A stretch of 59,345 nt of DNA. It comes from a virus. A program made the translations under genes and the position numbers. Of the stretch, positions 15,501 through 23,219 are shown piece after piece. The DNA is taken from IMG/VR virus record IMGVR_UViG_3300025909_000007, positions 1 to 59,345 of that record; one strand, 5' to 3'. The notes under the pieces are model-generated. The model worked only from the letters and a program-made list of their open reading frames with translations, was not told where the DNA came from and made no database searches. The number at the start of each line of letters is the position of its first letter. Within the stretch, counting starts at the first letter, position 1.

Positions 15501-17828
15501 CATCTTGCCATCTGGCGCTATAGTTGAGTAAGACCTGAAGTCGAACCATCCAAGATTCTTTTGGATTTTAGTACTGTCAGGAGGAGCCACTACTCCAAAG
15601 ACCGGCACATTGCCCAATGCTACAGTACCGCCAGGGACTACCACATCCCCTGCTGCATCCGGCGCCGTGCTGTTCACTGTTTTTACATGGGAAGTGTATT
15701 GCCCTGTCGTGGAAAACGTGGCCAGTTCCTTATCAATTACGGGTGCAGTCAAGCCGCCGAAGTCAATCAAATTTGAAGCGTAATCAATATTTGTTCCCCG
15801 CAGGTTGGCTCCGGAGATACTGAAATTAATAGCGCTGCCGGAGTTGCCTGTATAAAATGCGCGGTAAACTGTACCGTTATAAGTTCCGTTCATGCTGAAA
15901 CCAAGAGGACGAACGCCGCCAGTTGCTGGATAAACTTCACCCAAAATCATATCGCCATCCCAGGTTGCCTGCATGTTAACATCAAGGCCAATAATCGGGT
16001 TGCCATTATTTGTCAATCTAACCAGTTCACCATCATGCATTTTAACCTGGTCGCGGATAACCATGTTTCTTATTGCGCTGGTATCGCCTCCGTTTGTTCC
16101 TATGTTCCAAAGGATGGCCGCTCCGCTTTCGGTAGTAGTGTTGGAGTTTGGACTATTAATAATGTTTTGACTATAAATCCCCGTGTTATGCCGAGAAACA
16201 GTCATGTGTGGAGACATCAAGTTGTTACCTGTAAATTGCAAACCTTCTGTGCCGCCAAACTCCCATAAGTTACTGGCGATGTATTTCGGCAGGCCGCCGA
16301 TGCTATCGGCTGCGGTATGCGTATCGTAATAGATGCTGTCTTGGATATTGCCTTGCACGCGGTTGTTCACAGCCCAGGGGCCGGATAACGGGAAGGTTGG
16401 CGGGTTACCCCAGCTGAAGCCCATTGAGTTCATGCCCTCTCCGTGAATTTCGTTACCAATGGCTTCATTGTACCCAAACATACGAGCCTCAATCCAGAAC
16501 CAGCGTGTCTTGGCTTTGTTCCATAGTCTATTACGATTCACGTGATTCCGTGTACCACCGCACTCGTAAAAGTCATCTCCAAATCTTACTTTGGCATAAC
16601 CAGGAGGAGCGCCGCCATCATAACGATCACGCATTCCCCAGCTCCAGCCAATATTATCGGTCACCCAAACATCTTCATTCGGTACGGCGTACACAGTGCT
16701 AATACCCATGCCACCAATATTTTTAAATGTACTGTTGGTAACGTAGGCCGTATGCACATCAAATAAATAGATAGCCGCCTTTGTTCCACCGTCCTCGTAA
16801 CTGTTGCCGATAAAATTTAACTTCTTCCCTAGGTTAACATAAATAAACGTTGAGGCTGTGTCAACCGGGCCAGCCGAGATTGCATGGTTTGTATAGCTAA
16901 CACCACCTTTGAACTTTATGCCCGAAATACTTACACCAACAAGCGTATCAGCAAGGTCATAGTAATGGAATACATCTTTGTTTTGGGTAGCATAGCTTTT
17001 TACCTGAATGATAGACGTTGCACTGTCCTCACCTAATATGGTCATGTAGTCATACATATTATTGGCAGCCGTTGGCGCAAGGGTGTACGTGGTGTTCTTT
17101 GGATGAATAGCAGCCGCACCGGCGCTATTAATAAACGCCGCCGCCGCAAAGTATGCGGTTGTATTGTCGGCCGCAGGAAAGACGTTTAATTGCTTAAAAG
17201 TGGCTCGGTTGTTCCTGATAACATATTTATATCGTCCTACTCCGCTGGTGGGTGCGTACACAGTTGAATTATCCACCGTTGTAGTGCTGCTGGCAAAGTA
17301 TTGCCATTCGGTTACCACGTAATCATTATTGTTATAATAATTTAATGCCATTACAACGGTGCTGTCTGTCGGCGGTGTAGCTGCACGCATCGCTGCAATG
17401 TTTACAAACGAGGCAGTGGAAGGGCCAGTCGATACGGGTATATTGTACAGCGAATCACCACGAACGCCACCAACGCGCAGGATACCAGTTACGTCTACTT
17501 TAATGGTGCCTGGGTGGTCGACGAGATACGTACGAAACTGGGTATTCGTGCTATCAAAAGCGGAGCCACCTTTGACATGAAAAGTATCAACGCCAAACAC
17601 TAGCGTGCTGTCGTTCATTTGCTTGGCCCGACGGAACTGGGTGCGACCATTGCCGATATTAAACAGAAAACCCAGCGAATCTTTTGTACGGTTACGGATC
17701 ACCAATTCGGCCGAACCGCCGACCTTGGAAATAATAATACTATCACCGCGCAGGGGGATAGTAGAGGGCAACTGGGCGTTAACTGTGAACGCAACGAGTA
17801 GGGCAAAAAGTGAAAGTATCTTTCGCAT
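12582..17828 (-). CDS. Giant tail spike with signal peptide and two beta-helix regions
   Basis: 1748 aa. N-terminus MRKILSLFALLVAFTVNAQ is a Sec signal peptide. Residues about 190-700 carry right-handed beta-helix character (turn-rich NNRVQGN, NNLM repeats). Residues about 775-1200 start with the module AGSTTFTSASAVFTSGDIG and YFPDGIYIINGAL, typical of Pectate_lyase_3 tail spikes. Near 1400 is a phage tail-fibre signature (GGSTTQVQYNNAGAF, then ARLGIG). The end is a typical fibre tip (DGTDWTVIITN). It should be the receptor-binding spike that binds or degrades host glycan. Catalytic residues are not obvious. It is the largest gene in the window. Confidence 0.8.
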   Translation of the reverse strand: MRKILSLFALLVAFTVNAQLPSTIPLRGDSIIISKVGGSAELVIRNRTKDSLGFLFNIGNGRTQFRRAKQMNDSTLVFGVDTFHVKGGSAFDSTNTQFRTYLVDHPGTIKVDVTGILRVGGVRGDSLYNIPVSTGPSTASFVNIAAMRAATPPTDSTVVMALNYYNNNDYVVTEWQYFASSTTTVDNSTVYAPTSGVGRYKYVIRNNRATFKQLNVFPAADNTTAYFAAAAFINSAGAAAIHPKNTTYTLAPTAANNMYDYMTILGEDSATSIIQVKSYATQNKDVFHYYDLADTLVGVSISGIKFKGGVSYTNHAISAGPVDTASTFIYVNLGKKLNFIGNSYEDGGTKAAIYLFDVHTAYVTNSTFKNIGGMGISTVYAVPNEDVWVTDNIGWSWGMRDRYDGGAPPGYAKVRFGDDFYECGGTRNHVNRNRLWNKAKTRWFWIEARMFGYNEAIGNEIHGEGMNSMGFSWGNPPTFPLSGPWAVNNRVQGNIQDSIYYDTHTAADSIGGLPKYIASNLWEFGGTEGLQFTGNNLMSPHMTVSRHNTGIYSQNIINSPNSNTTTESGAAILWNIGTNGGDTSAIRNMVIRDQVKMHDGELVRLTNNGNPIIGLDVNMQATWDGDMILGEVYPATGGVRPLGFSMNGTYNGTVYRAFYTGNSGSAINFSISGANLRGTNIDYASNLIDFGGLTAPVIDKELATFSTTGQYTSHVKTVNSTAPDAAGDVVVPGGTVALGNVPVFGVVAPPDSTKIQKNLGWFDFRSYSTIAPDGKMLYDGAMTAGSTTFTSASAVFTSGDIGKVIHPKGVGASSKDSTGTITAFTNSTTVTLSFAASTTVSSAQFVYGTDLTLPVQATINAATASGHGVAYFPDGIYIINGALQTSISGQNPNSQLYIPLVAAGNLPVHTSDRTLTIQGGSPASVEEGALTAVNPVTIGTIFYSTLNTSSGTYPCILGTKGESDGAGGFFNAVDVNMQNIIFRNTAGKNSGGPRMSGVNFEWAVNTNVHESRFDIDIPGSTSSSPTFLTFGYKGTKTNGGIGVVTNNVFSVGHKYGFVFGEWATGNNIQTTMNEYGIGFTATNHAIHLQSVPAQWNKHAIGMFSPEAGNCVLKIDKLDVELRTDGSWYDNSNTIDDPSSNLNGYIHYYKLETFGALFSQNGASAVTLIDLTRGNLARHQVTGTAGTVTYLPGQNDSTAVAEVRSGYVASDDSYFPQFLVTNDQTGTSNAVGQFMFVNNSASTQKRLVQMYAATDGNINKGRLEVRASDGSSIPTIFNFNSDSFRLFRPLVPSRWTTSTRPASPTTGMIGFNNDSGRVDVRVGAAWKQLANTSDIVSGGGSGTPGGSTTQVQYNNAGAFAGSANFIWDNTNARLGIGGAPSAPLHIVAPSVSGYGQFSVQAATGTAGSSLAYMSWRDGSGSRMMVEGFGQYGGSPDLNYYYANEINGSYIWRNSSVQIAELTTDGKLGLGITPTERLHVYNAGSSSKLLIESNNISALAGTDFKVGGTTIGAIRGIGSSGGAGVFSDNALSVAGYAGNLVLSTTTSGAAISMTTNNGTDVERLRIEGTGDVKLFGTRLGVGTPNILVKLPDSSIAQMPYPTGGGSGTVTSFGKSDGFGITSSVANSTTTPVHTVAIDSAAVFSAYAGRLVRFTGSTDYTISQGIGTLCYLYSSGGTTRVITLPNPSTVPNREIKVYIAGTSIAVGFATVGGTANFYNNTGLIGTTLGTNTSALFTFKSDGTDWTVIITN

Positions 17829-17842
17829 TATAAATAAAATTT

Positions 17843-17866
17843 AAAAGGCGGGCTATTACACCCGCC
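17843..17866 (-). terminator. Hairpin terminator after the tail protein gene
   Basis: On the - strand GGCGGG (17861-17866 complement) and CCCGCC (17847-17852 complement) pair around an 8-base loop and are followed by TTTTAAATTTT. It lies between the tail protein stop at 17872 and the spike start at 17828. It would reduce read-through from the capsid operon into the spike/lysis operon, implying separate dosage control. I see no canonical promoter in the 43-base gap. Confidence 0.65.
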
Positions 17867-17871
17867 CCTTA

Positions 17872-18429
17872 TTAACTGAGAGTTCCGTTGTAGTCGAAGC
17901 ACTCGAAAATTCCCGCTGGCACGTCGTAGGGAATGGGCAAGTCTTCGTTGCTCCATTTGAGTACCACTTCCCAGGTCACCTCGTCGGTGAGGTTTTCGGT
18001 AACCGGGTTTTTAGGGATGGCGCTTACTGTATCGGTAAAATGAATCTGCGATTCGGTGCGATACGCTGCATAGTAGTTACTAGACCGTTTGATGGCGTTG
18101 TAAAAATCAGCATTGTTTTTATAATTCGGATCGCGATAAGTCAGTGAAAAATCGTAGCCCGTTAGCTTAGAAAGCTGGTCACCATAACCAGGCCCTTCCA
18201 CTTCGCTACCGCCGTCGAACGAACCATTAACGGCCGGGATGATAATGATTTTCTTTTGACCGATACCGGTTTTCCACTCCGTAGGTGAAGACGGATTGGT
18301 GAACTCAAAATCGTTTGCGATGTACGCCACCGACCGTATACGGCCATGTTCGGCGTTGTCGCAGGGATTACAGTAGTGGTCACCGACAGCTGTTGCGCAA
18401 CCCGCTGGGTAATACACATTATAAGGCAT
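17872..18429 (-). CDS. Putative major tail protein
   Basis: 185 aa, beta-rich, with CNPCDN near residue 22. Position supports the call: it follows capsid, adaptor and two completion proteins and is followed by a terminator, as is usual for a highly expressed tail tube gene. The sequence alone does not match a family I know with certainty. Alternative: another neck component. Confidence 0.6.
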   Translation of the reverse strand: MPYNVYYPAGCATAVGDHYCNPCDNAEHGRIRSVAYIANDFEFTNPSSPTEWKTGIGQKKIIIIPAVNGSFDGGSEVEGPGYGDQLSKLTGYDFSLTYRDPNYKNNADFYNAIKRSSNYYAAYRTESQIHFTDTVSAIPKNPVTENLTDEVTWEVVLKWSNEDLPIPYDVPAGIFECFDYNGTLS

Positions 18430-18456
18430 AAAAGAACAAATTAAGTTTGTTTATTT

Positions 18457-18990
18457 TCAACAAGTAACAAAACACCCTTTTTTAAAAGTGCTTTCGATTT
18501 GATAGTTAATCGCAAACAAGTTTGAATCGGCCGGTAGGTTGAACTGTACGCCACCCTGATATTCAGACGACCAAACCTGCATACTATTCAGGATAACTCT
18601 CTGGACTCGGATAACAATGTTTTTATATGGACTGAACTTCATACCTGAAGGGAACTGGTTTTGTATTGACAAAAACAATTCATCCGGCGTGAGGCCCGTT
18701 TTTTTTCTGTTTAAGTATACAATGCAACTGCAATTGTAGGTGTTTATTAAATCGCCCAGGTCGTCACCCACACCGTTCTTTCCACCCTGGCATACCACGT
18801 CTATTACCTTATGGTAAATGATAACCGGAACGGTGGTGTCAATGGCTACGGACTTCCCTTCGCCAAATTTATCAATTAGGTAGGGCGAGTATTCAGTTCC
18901 TTTTAAAACCGACTCTGCAATATCATTCACCACCGCACCTTCGGGCAATTTTAGCGTGCTATTAATGGCTGATATTATTTCCTGAATCAT
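18457..18990 (-). CDS. Putative tail-completion / neck protein, 177 aa
   Basis: Alpha/beta protein without membrane segments, ending in a Cys-containing KKGCFVTC tail. It lies between the HK97-gp10-like gene and the tail tube candidate, where siphoviruses keep the tail terminator protein. The start overlaps the previous stop (ATGA). Function by position only. Confidence 0.55.
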   Translation of the reverse strand: MIQEIISAINSTLKLPEGAVVNDIAESVLKGTEYSPYLIDKFGEGKSVAIDTTVPVIIYHKVIDVVCQGGKNGVGDDLGDLINTYNCSCIVYLNRKKTGLTPDELFLSIQNQFPSGMKFSPYKNIVIRVQRVILNSMQVWSSEYQGGVQFNLPADSNLFAINYQIESTFKKGCFVTC

Positions 18991-19439
18991 TTTATAGCCT
19001 GGTTCACTAGGTCGGTAATGTAATCGAGCGCGTATTGATGTTCTTCGGTGGTGAGCGCAAATATGGGTTTACCATACGTAGCCTCTACCCACTGACTTTT
19101 ATTATAATCGAATGCATTTAAAAACCCTATGCCATACCCTTTCGGCGTGGCGATTACCGCATAATTGTTTTCCAGTTGCCGCGTTAAACTGATTATAACC
19201 TTAGTAGAACTGCCGCGATTGTTCTTCTTCCTTAACCCACGAACGTATGCGCTTGAATAAGTGCCAATGGCGTTGCCATCGCTGGCCTTACCGTCTATGT
19301 GAATGCGCTTCTGTATTAAATCAATCACTCCGAAAGCCACTGGCCGCAATAGGTATTCTCGATTCTTTAGCACCTCCAACTTGCCCTGCAACTGCACAAC
19401 AAACTGCGACAAATTGCTTTTTATGGTTATGGAAGCCAT
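18987..19439 (-). CDS. Putative HK97 gp10-like head-tail joining protein, 150 aa
   Basis: The pattern of an N-terminal beta strand, helix (LQGKLEVLKNREYLLRPVAFGVIDLIQKRIH) and the loop with SSAYVRGLRKKN resembles gp10-type tail-completion proteins. Placed in the head-tail joining cluster, overlapping the adaptor gene by 13 bases. Medium-low certainty because no diagnostic motif exists. Confidence 0.55.
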   Translation of the reverse strand: MASITIKSNLSQFVVQLQGKLEVLKNREYLLRPVAFGVIDLIQKRIHIDGKASDGNAIGTYSSAYVRGLRKKNNRGSSTKVIISLTRQLENNYAVIATPKGYGIGFLNAFDYNKSQWVEATYGKPIFALTTEEHQYALDYITDLVNQAIK

Positions 19440-19930
19440 GTAACAGTATTGGGATTGCCTTCACAGCACAATTCACACGAACTTATATCGCACAATTTAA
19501 CGCCCTGGGTGAGAGCCTTTTCATACTCCAACTGGTAATGATCTTTCAACTCCTGCACGTCTTTTATATCCAGCGTGGTAAACCGGTTGATGCGTGATGA
19601 ATACAGCCGGAACAACATTAACTGGTTCCCCAGTAAATACTTCCACGCCTGCAACAGCTTGCGTTTATTGTTACAAATGAGCGCATCGTAATCACAATAC
19701 ACATTCAATTCGTAACACCGGTTCATTTCGCTCATGAAATCCACTTCGAAGCGCGTATACGCTTCGGCTTGTACGTCGGCCCAAACGGCCCTGTACGTTA
19801 TTTGATCGGGCGTGGCAATCTTGTCAATAGATTCAAGGCTAATGCCGGGCAGTGAATTAATCCACCCACCACCCGGCGCCTCGTCTGTTGAACAGACCTT
19901 GATCCCAATATAGTCAGTCAGGCAGCTCAT
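19427..19930 (-). CDS. Putative head-tail adaptor, 167 aa
   Basis: Directly downstream of the major capsid gene (stop and start overlap by one base), where adaptor/connector proteins (HK97 gp6 type) sit. Helical centre (MSEMNRCYEL, LLQAWKYLLGNQLMLF) and an unusual Cys-rich C-terminus (CDISSCELCCEGN). The Cys cluster might bind zinc or form disulfides in the virion neck. Confidence 0.57.
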   Translation of the reverse strand: MSCLTDYIGIKVCSTDEAPGGGWINSLPGISLESIDKIATPDQITYRAVWADVQAEAYTRFEVDFMSEMNRCYELNVYCDYDALICNNKRKLLQAWKYLLGNQLMLFRLYSSRINRFTTLDIKDVQELKDHYQLEYEKALTQGVKLCDISSCELCCEGNPNTVTWLP

Positions 19931-21102
19931 TAAAAGCCAGCGTATGCGTAAGCGCCCAAAGGAACTGCAGAATTGGTTGTACCGCCGGCATCCGCTACGT
20001 TGGTAACGAAATACTTCAGCGTACCGTTGCTACCGCTCAGTTGATCGTCAGCAGCATAAGCGCTGGTGGGCTGTACCCACAGGGCAAACTCTTTGCTGAT
20101 AATAACTTCCCAGCCGCGATTTACGGTCGTGTTAACGCCGTTTACCGTTACGGTGGTAGGGCAGTCGATGTACTTCAGCTGCAAATCAAAAATCAGGTTG
20201 CGCATACAGTCGTCGATATTGCAACCGAATTCCTGTACAGGCAGCGGGAAGGTAGTGAAGAACGAAGTTCCACGCTGACCTGCGAAAGCGCCCTGATATT
20301 TATTGCGGCCGATGAACTTAACGCTGCCTTTAGCCAGCACAGCGATAGAGTTCTGACCCCAGATTTGCTGCGTGTCTTTGTCGAACCAGAACTGTGGCAT
20401 GCCCAGTTTGCTAACGTCCATACCGGCCTGATTGCAACAGGTCATCGCCTGGGCAATGTCAAAGCCAGCGAAAAGACCTCCACCAACGATACAAGTATCG
20501 CCGCAGATTTCATTTTCCTGGATGTCGCGCATTAACTGTACAACGCCGTTGTCCAATACATACTTATTGCCGTCGCGGGCAATGTTGATGATTTTACCAG
20601 TGGCGCTGCCGGTAGTGGTGTTGTTGCCAAATTGGGTAGCCATCTGCGTAACCGTTACCCGGTTTACAGCTTTTACCAAGATGTTGGCGTGCTCCAAAAT
20701 AAGGTCGTACACTTCGTTCATCACCTGGGTAGGTGGCTGACCGGTGGTAACGCGGGCGCTGGCGTCAGCGCAATAGCGTTGGATGGTAGCGTCGTCCAGG
20801 AAGAACGAACTCTGAACATGCGTAGGTGTACCTACGGTCCATTCAGCATACGCCGGAATGCGGTTAATATCACAATCGTCTTCGTACTGCACGGCGCTGA
20901 GCGTCGGGCGTACACGATAGCGAACGGTTAAAGGGCGGGTGTGTGCGCCGTCATTAGTCTGGTTAACAGGATTGACAGCACTATTCTGGCAACAAAAAAG
21001 CGCGGCCAGGAAACCCGATATATGCAGTTTGCGTGAGGGCGCATTGCTTTCCGCAACAGCTTCTATGTTGGTAAGCAGCGCCGGACAAAAGCCCAATGCC
21101 AT
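19930..21102 (-). CDS. Major capsid protein
   Basis: 390 aa, the size expected for an HK97-fold shell protein, flanked by a scaffold-like gene upstream and head-tail joining genes downstream. Contains an alpha-helical spine-like stretch (PPTQVMNEVYDLILEHANILVKAVNRV) and long beta segments. It has about a dozen cysteines, including CC pairs (FCCQNS, MTCCNQ), many more than usual for capsid proteins. I did not identify the family by motif. The call rests on size, place and overall pattern. Confidence 0.72.
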   Translation of the reverse strand: MALGFCPALLTNIEAVAESNAPSRKLHISGFLAALFCCQNSAVNPVNQTNDGAHTRPLTVRYRVRPTLSAVQYEDDCDINRIPAYAEWTVGTPTHVQSSFFLDDATIQRYCADASARVTTGQPPTQVMNEVYDLILEHANILVKAVNRVTVTQMATQFGNNTTTGSATGKIINIARDGNKYVLDNGVVQLMRDIQENEICGDTCIVGGGLFAGFDIAQAMTCCNQAGMDVSKLGMPQFWFDKDTQQIWGQNSIAVLAKGSVKFIGRNKYQGAFAGQRGTSFFTTFPLPVQEFGCNIDDCMRNLIFDLQLKYIDCPTTVTVNGVNTTVNRGWEVIISKEFALWVQPTSAYAADDQLSGSNGTLKYFVTNVADAGGTTNSAVPLGAYAYAGF

Positions 21103-21127
21103 AATTGTAAGTGTTGAAAAGATGAGA

Positions 21128-22093
21128 TTAGTTGCCGCCGCCGAAGATAGGAACGTTGTTGCTCGTGGATAGATCTTGATTTATACCCGCAAGAATCTCC
21201 TTCATGGCTGCAGAACCGGTGTTAGTATTGCCATTGTTATTGCCACCGCCACCCTGAGGAGGCGCAGCATTATTATGGCCGTTGTTGTTTGAACCGTTGT
21301 TAACACCACCATTTGCGCCGTTAGCGGGCGGAGGTTGGTTGGTCACCAGGAGTTTGTTACGGGAAAATATTTGTTCAATGAACTGCTTGGCGTTTACCTG
21401 CTGGTTATTTTCCCCATAATAATTGGTGCCGTCTTTTTTGAGCAGTACCAGGTTATTATTATCATCCAAGGTAAACGTTGCATTGTTATCCTGAAGTCCT
21501 TTATTAATAAGCGTGTTGAAGGTGATGTCGCGGGTGTCTTCATCGAGGTTGTCGTACACGGTTTTCAGGCCGGTATACATGCCGCGTTGTTTTTGCTGAA
21601 TACGCAAGTCCTTGTACTTGCTTTCAAAATCCTTTTCGGCCGCATCGGCCCTGTTCTTTTCAGTAAGAATCTGCTTGTGCAGCTCTTCTTTTTCTTTATT
21701 CAGCGCCGCCAGGTCGGGCTTATTGGCGGTTAATTTCTTCCGTTCAATTTCCATCATTTGCTCCAGCAGCAGGGGTACCCGGTTGTAAGTATTGCGCTCG
21801 GCGGTTACCGCGTTGCGAATGTCTTCCGGCGCTTCCCATTTTTCCATCAGTGTTTTGATCTTATCGTCAACACCGTTGAGGGCCTGGGTGTAATAATGAT
21901 TTTTCAGTATCGGGTGATTGTTCTTCGCGTCGGCAATGCTGATAAGGCCGTTGTCGATAGCGGTAGCCACTTCGTCGGGCACTTCTGCCTTTACCAGTTC
22001 GGCGTTACCGAAAAATATTTTATACTTTTCGTCTGCGGGATTGCCACCACCTTTGCTTATCAATTTTGCTAAAAAATCACCTACTGTTATCAT
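21128..22093 (-). CDS. Putative capsid scaffold protein, 321 aa
   Basis: The centre (about 95-185) is a long charged coiled coil (EQMMEIERKKLTANK through KQRGMY), typical of scaffolding proteins, immediately upstream of the capsid gene. The C-terminus (about 250-300) is a low-complexity Asn/Gly/Pro linker, followed by a short helical end (MKEILAGINQDLSTS) that could contact capsid subunits. No protease motif is seen. Confidence 0.68.
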   Translation of the reverse strand: MITVGDFLAKLISKGGGNPADEKYKIFFGNAELVKAEVPDEVATAIDNGLISIADAKNNHPILKNHYYTQALNGVDDKIKTLMEKWEAPEDIRNAVTAERNTYNRVPLLLEQMMEIERKKLTANKPDLAALNKEKEELHKQILTEKNRADAAEKDFESKYKDLRIQQKQRGMYTGLKTVYDNLDEDTRDITFNTLINKGLQDNNATFTLDDNNNLVLLKKDGTNYYGENNQQVNAKQFIEQIFSRNKLLVTNQPPPANGANGGVNNGSNNNGHNNAAPPQGGGGNNNGNTNTGSAAMKEILAGINQDLSTSNNVPIFGGGN

Positions 22094-22096
22094 AAA

Positions 22097-22168
22097 TTAT
22101 CTGCTTGGTTTTGGTCTTGGCCTTGGTTTACCGCATCCGCTACACGCGGTGTGAGTTGACTGTATCAT
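22097..22168 (-). CDS. Tiny CxxC protein, 23 aa
   Basis: ATG at 22168, overlapping the stop of the upstream gene (TAATG). The peptide contains CSGCGKP followed by a run of Pro-Arg/Lys repeats. Very short proteins of this shape sit next to capsid genes in other Bacteroidota phages to my memory, but I cannot verify that. It is a half zinc knuckle that would need to dimerise to bind metal. Confidence 0.42.
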   Translation of the reverse strand: MIQSTHTACSGCGKPRPRPKPSR

Positions 22169-22419
22169 TATTTCAGTTTTACCTTGGTTTGCGTAGGCTG
22201 CGGGGTGTTCGTTTGACCGAAGCCAGTAGTAACGGTTTCAATAATGTGCTTTAAGTGGGTAGGGCGCAATTGATTTTCGCGTTCAAAAGCCTTGCGCGCT
22301 TCCAGCGGGGCGAACTGCACGGAGATAACAGGTCTTTGTTGCGCGTCATACAAAAGCGTAGTGCCATCGCTGGTCTGAGGGGTAGAAATTCTTAAGTGGT
22401 CACCCTGGAAATAAGACAT
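22168..22419 (-). CDS. Small capsid-operon protein, 83 aa
   Basis: First gene of the capsid operon in the - direction, 85 bases from the divergent + strand gene at 22505. Soluble; ends with a Thr/Gln-rich, basic tail (TNTPQPTQTKVKLK). No family. Could be a head accessory or decoration protein. Confidence 0.58.
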   Translation of the reverse strand: MSYFQGDHLRISTPQTSDGTTLLYDAQQRPVISVQFAPLEARKAFERENQLRPTHLKHIIETVTTGFGQTNTPQPTQTKVKLK

Positions 22420-22454
22420 TTATTGTTCGTTTGAGGTAAAAATAAAAAATACAT

Positions 22455-22485
22455 TTTGTAATACAATTCCTTAACTATACATTTG
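22455..22485 (+). promoter_or_regulatory. Bacteroidota-type promoter of the glycan cassette
   Basis: TTTG at 22455-22458, a 19-base spacer, then TACATTTG at 22478-22485. This equals the TTTG-N19-21-TAnnTTTG consensus for the main sigma factor of Bacteroidota. It lies 19 bases upstream of the ATG at 22505 and would drive the + strand module to 28946. Confidence 0.75.
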
Positions 22486-22489
22486 TATA
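22456..22489. promoter_or_regulatory. Two palindromic operators overlapping the cassette promoter
   Basis: TTGTAATACAA (22456-22466, perfect around one base) overlaps the -33 box. TATACATTTGTATA (22476-22489, 6-base arms around TT) covers the -7 box. Both lie in the divergent gap between the capsid operon and the glycan cassette, so one bound regulator could control the cassette start. The regulator is unknown; the small DNA-binding-type protein at 22505 is a candidate. Confidence 0.55.
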
Positions 22490-22504
22490 CCTAAGGTACT
22501 AATC

Positions 22505-22684
22505 ATGGCAAAACGAGTTTCATACCACTTAACCTCCATCCCGCCGGACGTAAAGCAATTTATTTTAGAGTTTCAGGCCCAAAAGAAAAAGGAAAAGGGC
22601 GCTATCATGTACGGGTTTAACCAGGCTATTTATGAAATCGTTCGTGATTATAAACGCTGTTCAATGCAGGAAAAAAGTAAATAG
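22505..22684 (+). CDS. Small putative DNA-binding protein, 59 aa
   Basis: Starts 19 bases after the promoter -7 box. The sequence (KRVSYHLTSIPPDVKQFILEFQAQKKKEKG, then a helix NQAIYEIVRDYKR) has the strand-helix-helix outline and basic character of ribbon-helix-helix proteins. It is the first gene of the glycan module and may autoregulate it through the palindromes upstream. That is inference from size and place. Confidence 0.55.
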   Translation: MAKRVSYHLTSIPPDVKQFILEFQAQKKKEKGAIMYGFNQAIYEIVRDYKRCSMQEKSK

Positions 22685-22685
22685 T

Positions 22686-23219
22686 ATGGAGGACTGGAAA
22701 GACATAATAGGTTATGAAGGACTCTACCAGGTTAGTAACATGGGAAATGTAAAATCTTTGCCCCGACTTACACGCGCATTAAATGGTGCCATAATGCCGT
22801 TTAAAGGCAAATCATTAATTCCACAAATTGACAAGGGCGGGTATTGCAGGGTATCGCTAAGAAAAAATTCAATTGCTATTCTTCATTCTGTACATAGGCT
22901 TGTGGCAATGCATTTTTTACAAAACCCATATAATTTTGATGAAGTAAACCATAAGAATGGTATAAAAACTGATAATAGAGCAACCGAACTAGAATGGTGT
23001 AATAGGTCTTACAACAAAACACATTCGTATAGAGTATTGGGTCAGAAAAAAATGAATGGCGTAAATAGTGGTATGGCAAAAGTTACTCCATCTGATATTG
23101 CAAATATGAAGATTGATTATCAGACAATGAAATCTTACTCGAAAGTTGGCACAAAATATAATATCAGCGGAACTCAAGCATGGAGAATATTAACTAAAAA
23201 AGCATGGCAACACTTATGA
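22686..23219 (+). CDS. NUMOD4-HNH homing endonuclease
   Basis: 177 aa from ATG 22686, one base after the previous stop. An in-frame ATG at 22632 would overlap the previous gene by more than 50 bases. The N-terminus is a NUMOD4 motif (EDWKDIIGYEGLYQVSNMGNVKS). The centre has the HNH nuclease (HRLVAMHF, VNHKNGIKTDNRATELEWCN). The C-terminus is an HTH-like part. Free-standing selfish element at the head of the glycan cassette; its stop overlaps the GT2 start. Confidence 0.88.
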   Translation: MEDWKDIIGYEGLYQVSNMGNVKSLPRLTRALNGAIMPFKGKSLIPQIDKGGYCRVSLRKNSIAILHSVHRLVAMHFLQNPYNFDEVNHKNGIKTDNRATELEWCNRSYNKTHSYRVLGQKKMNGVNSGMAKVTPSDIANMKIDYQTMKSYSKVGTKYNISGTQAWRILTKKAWQHL

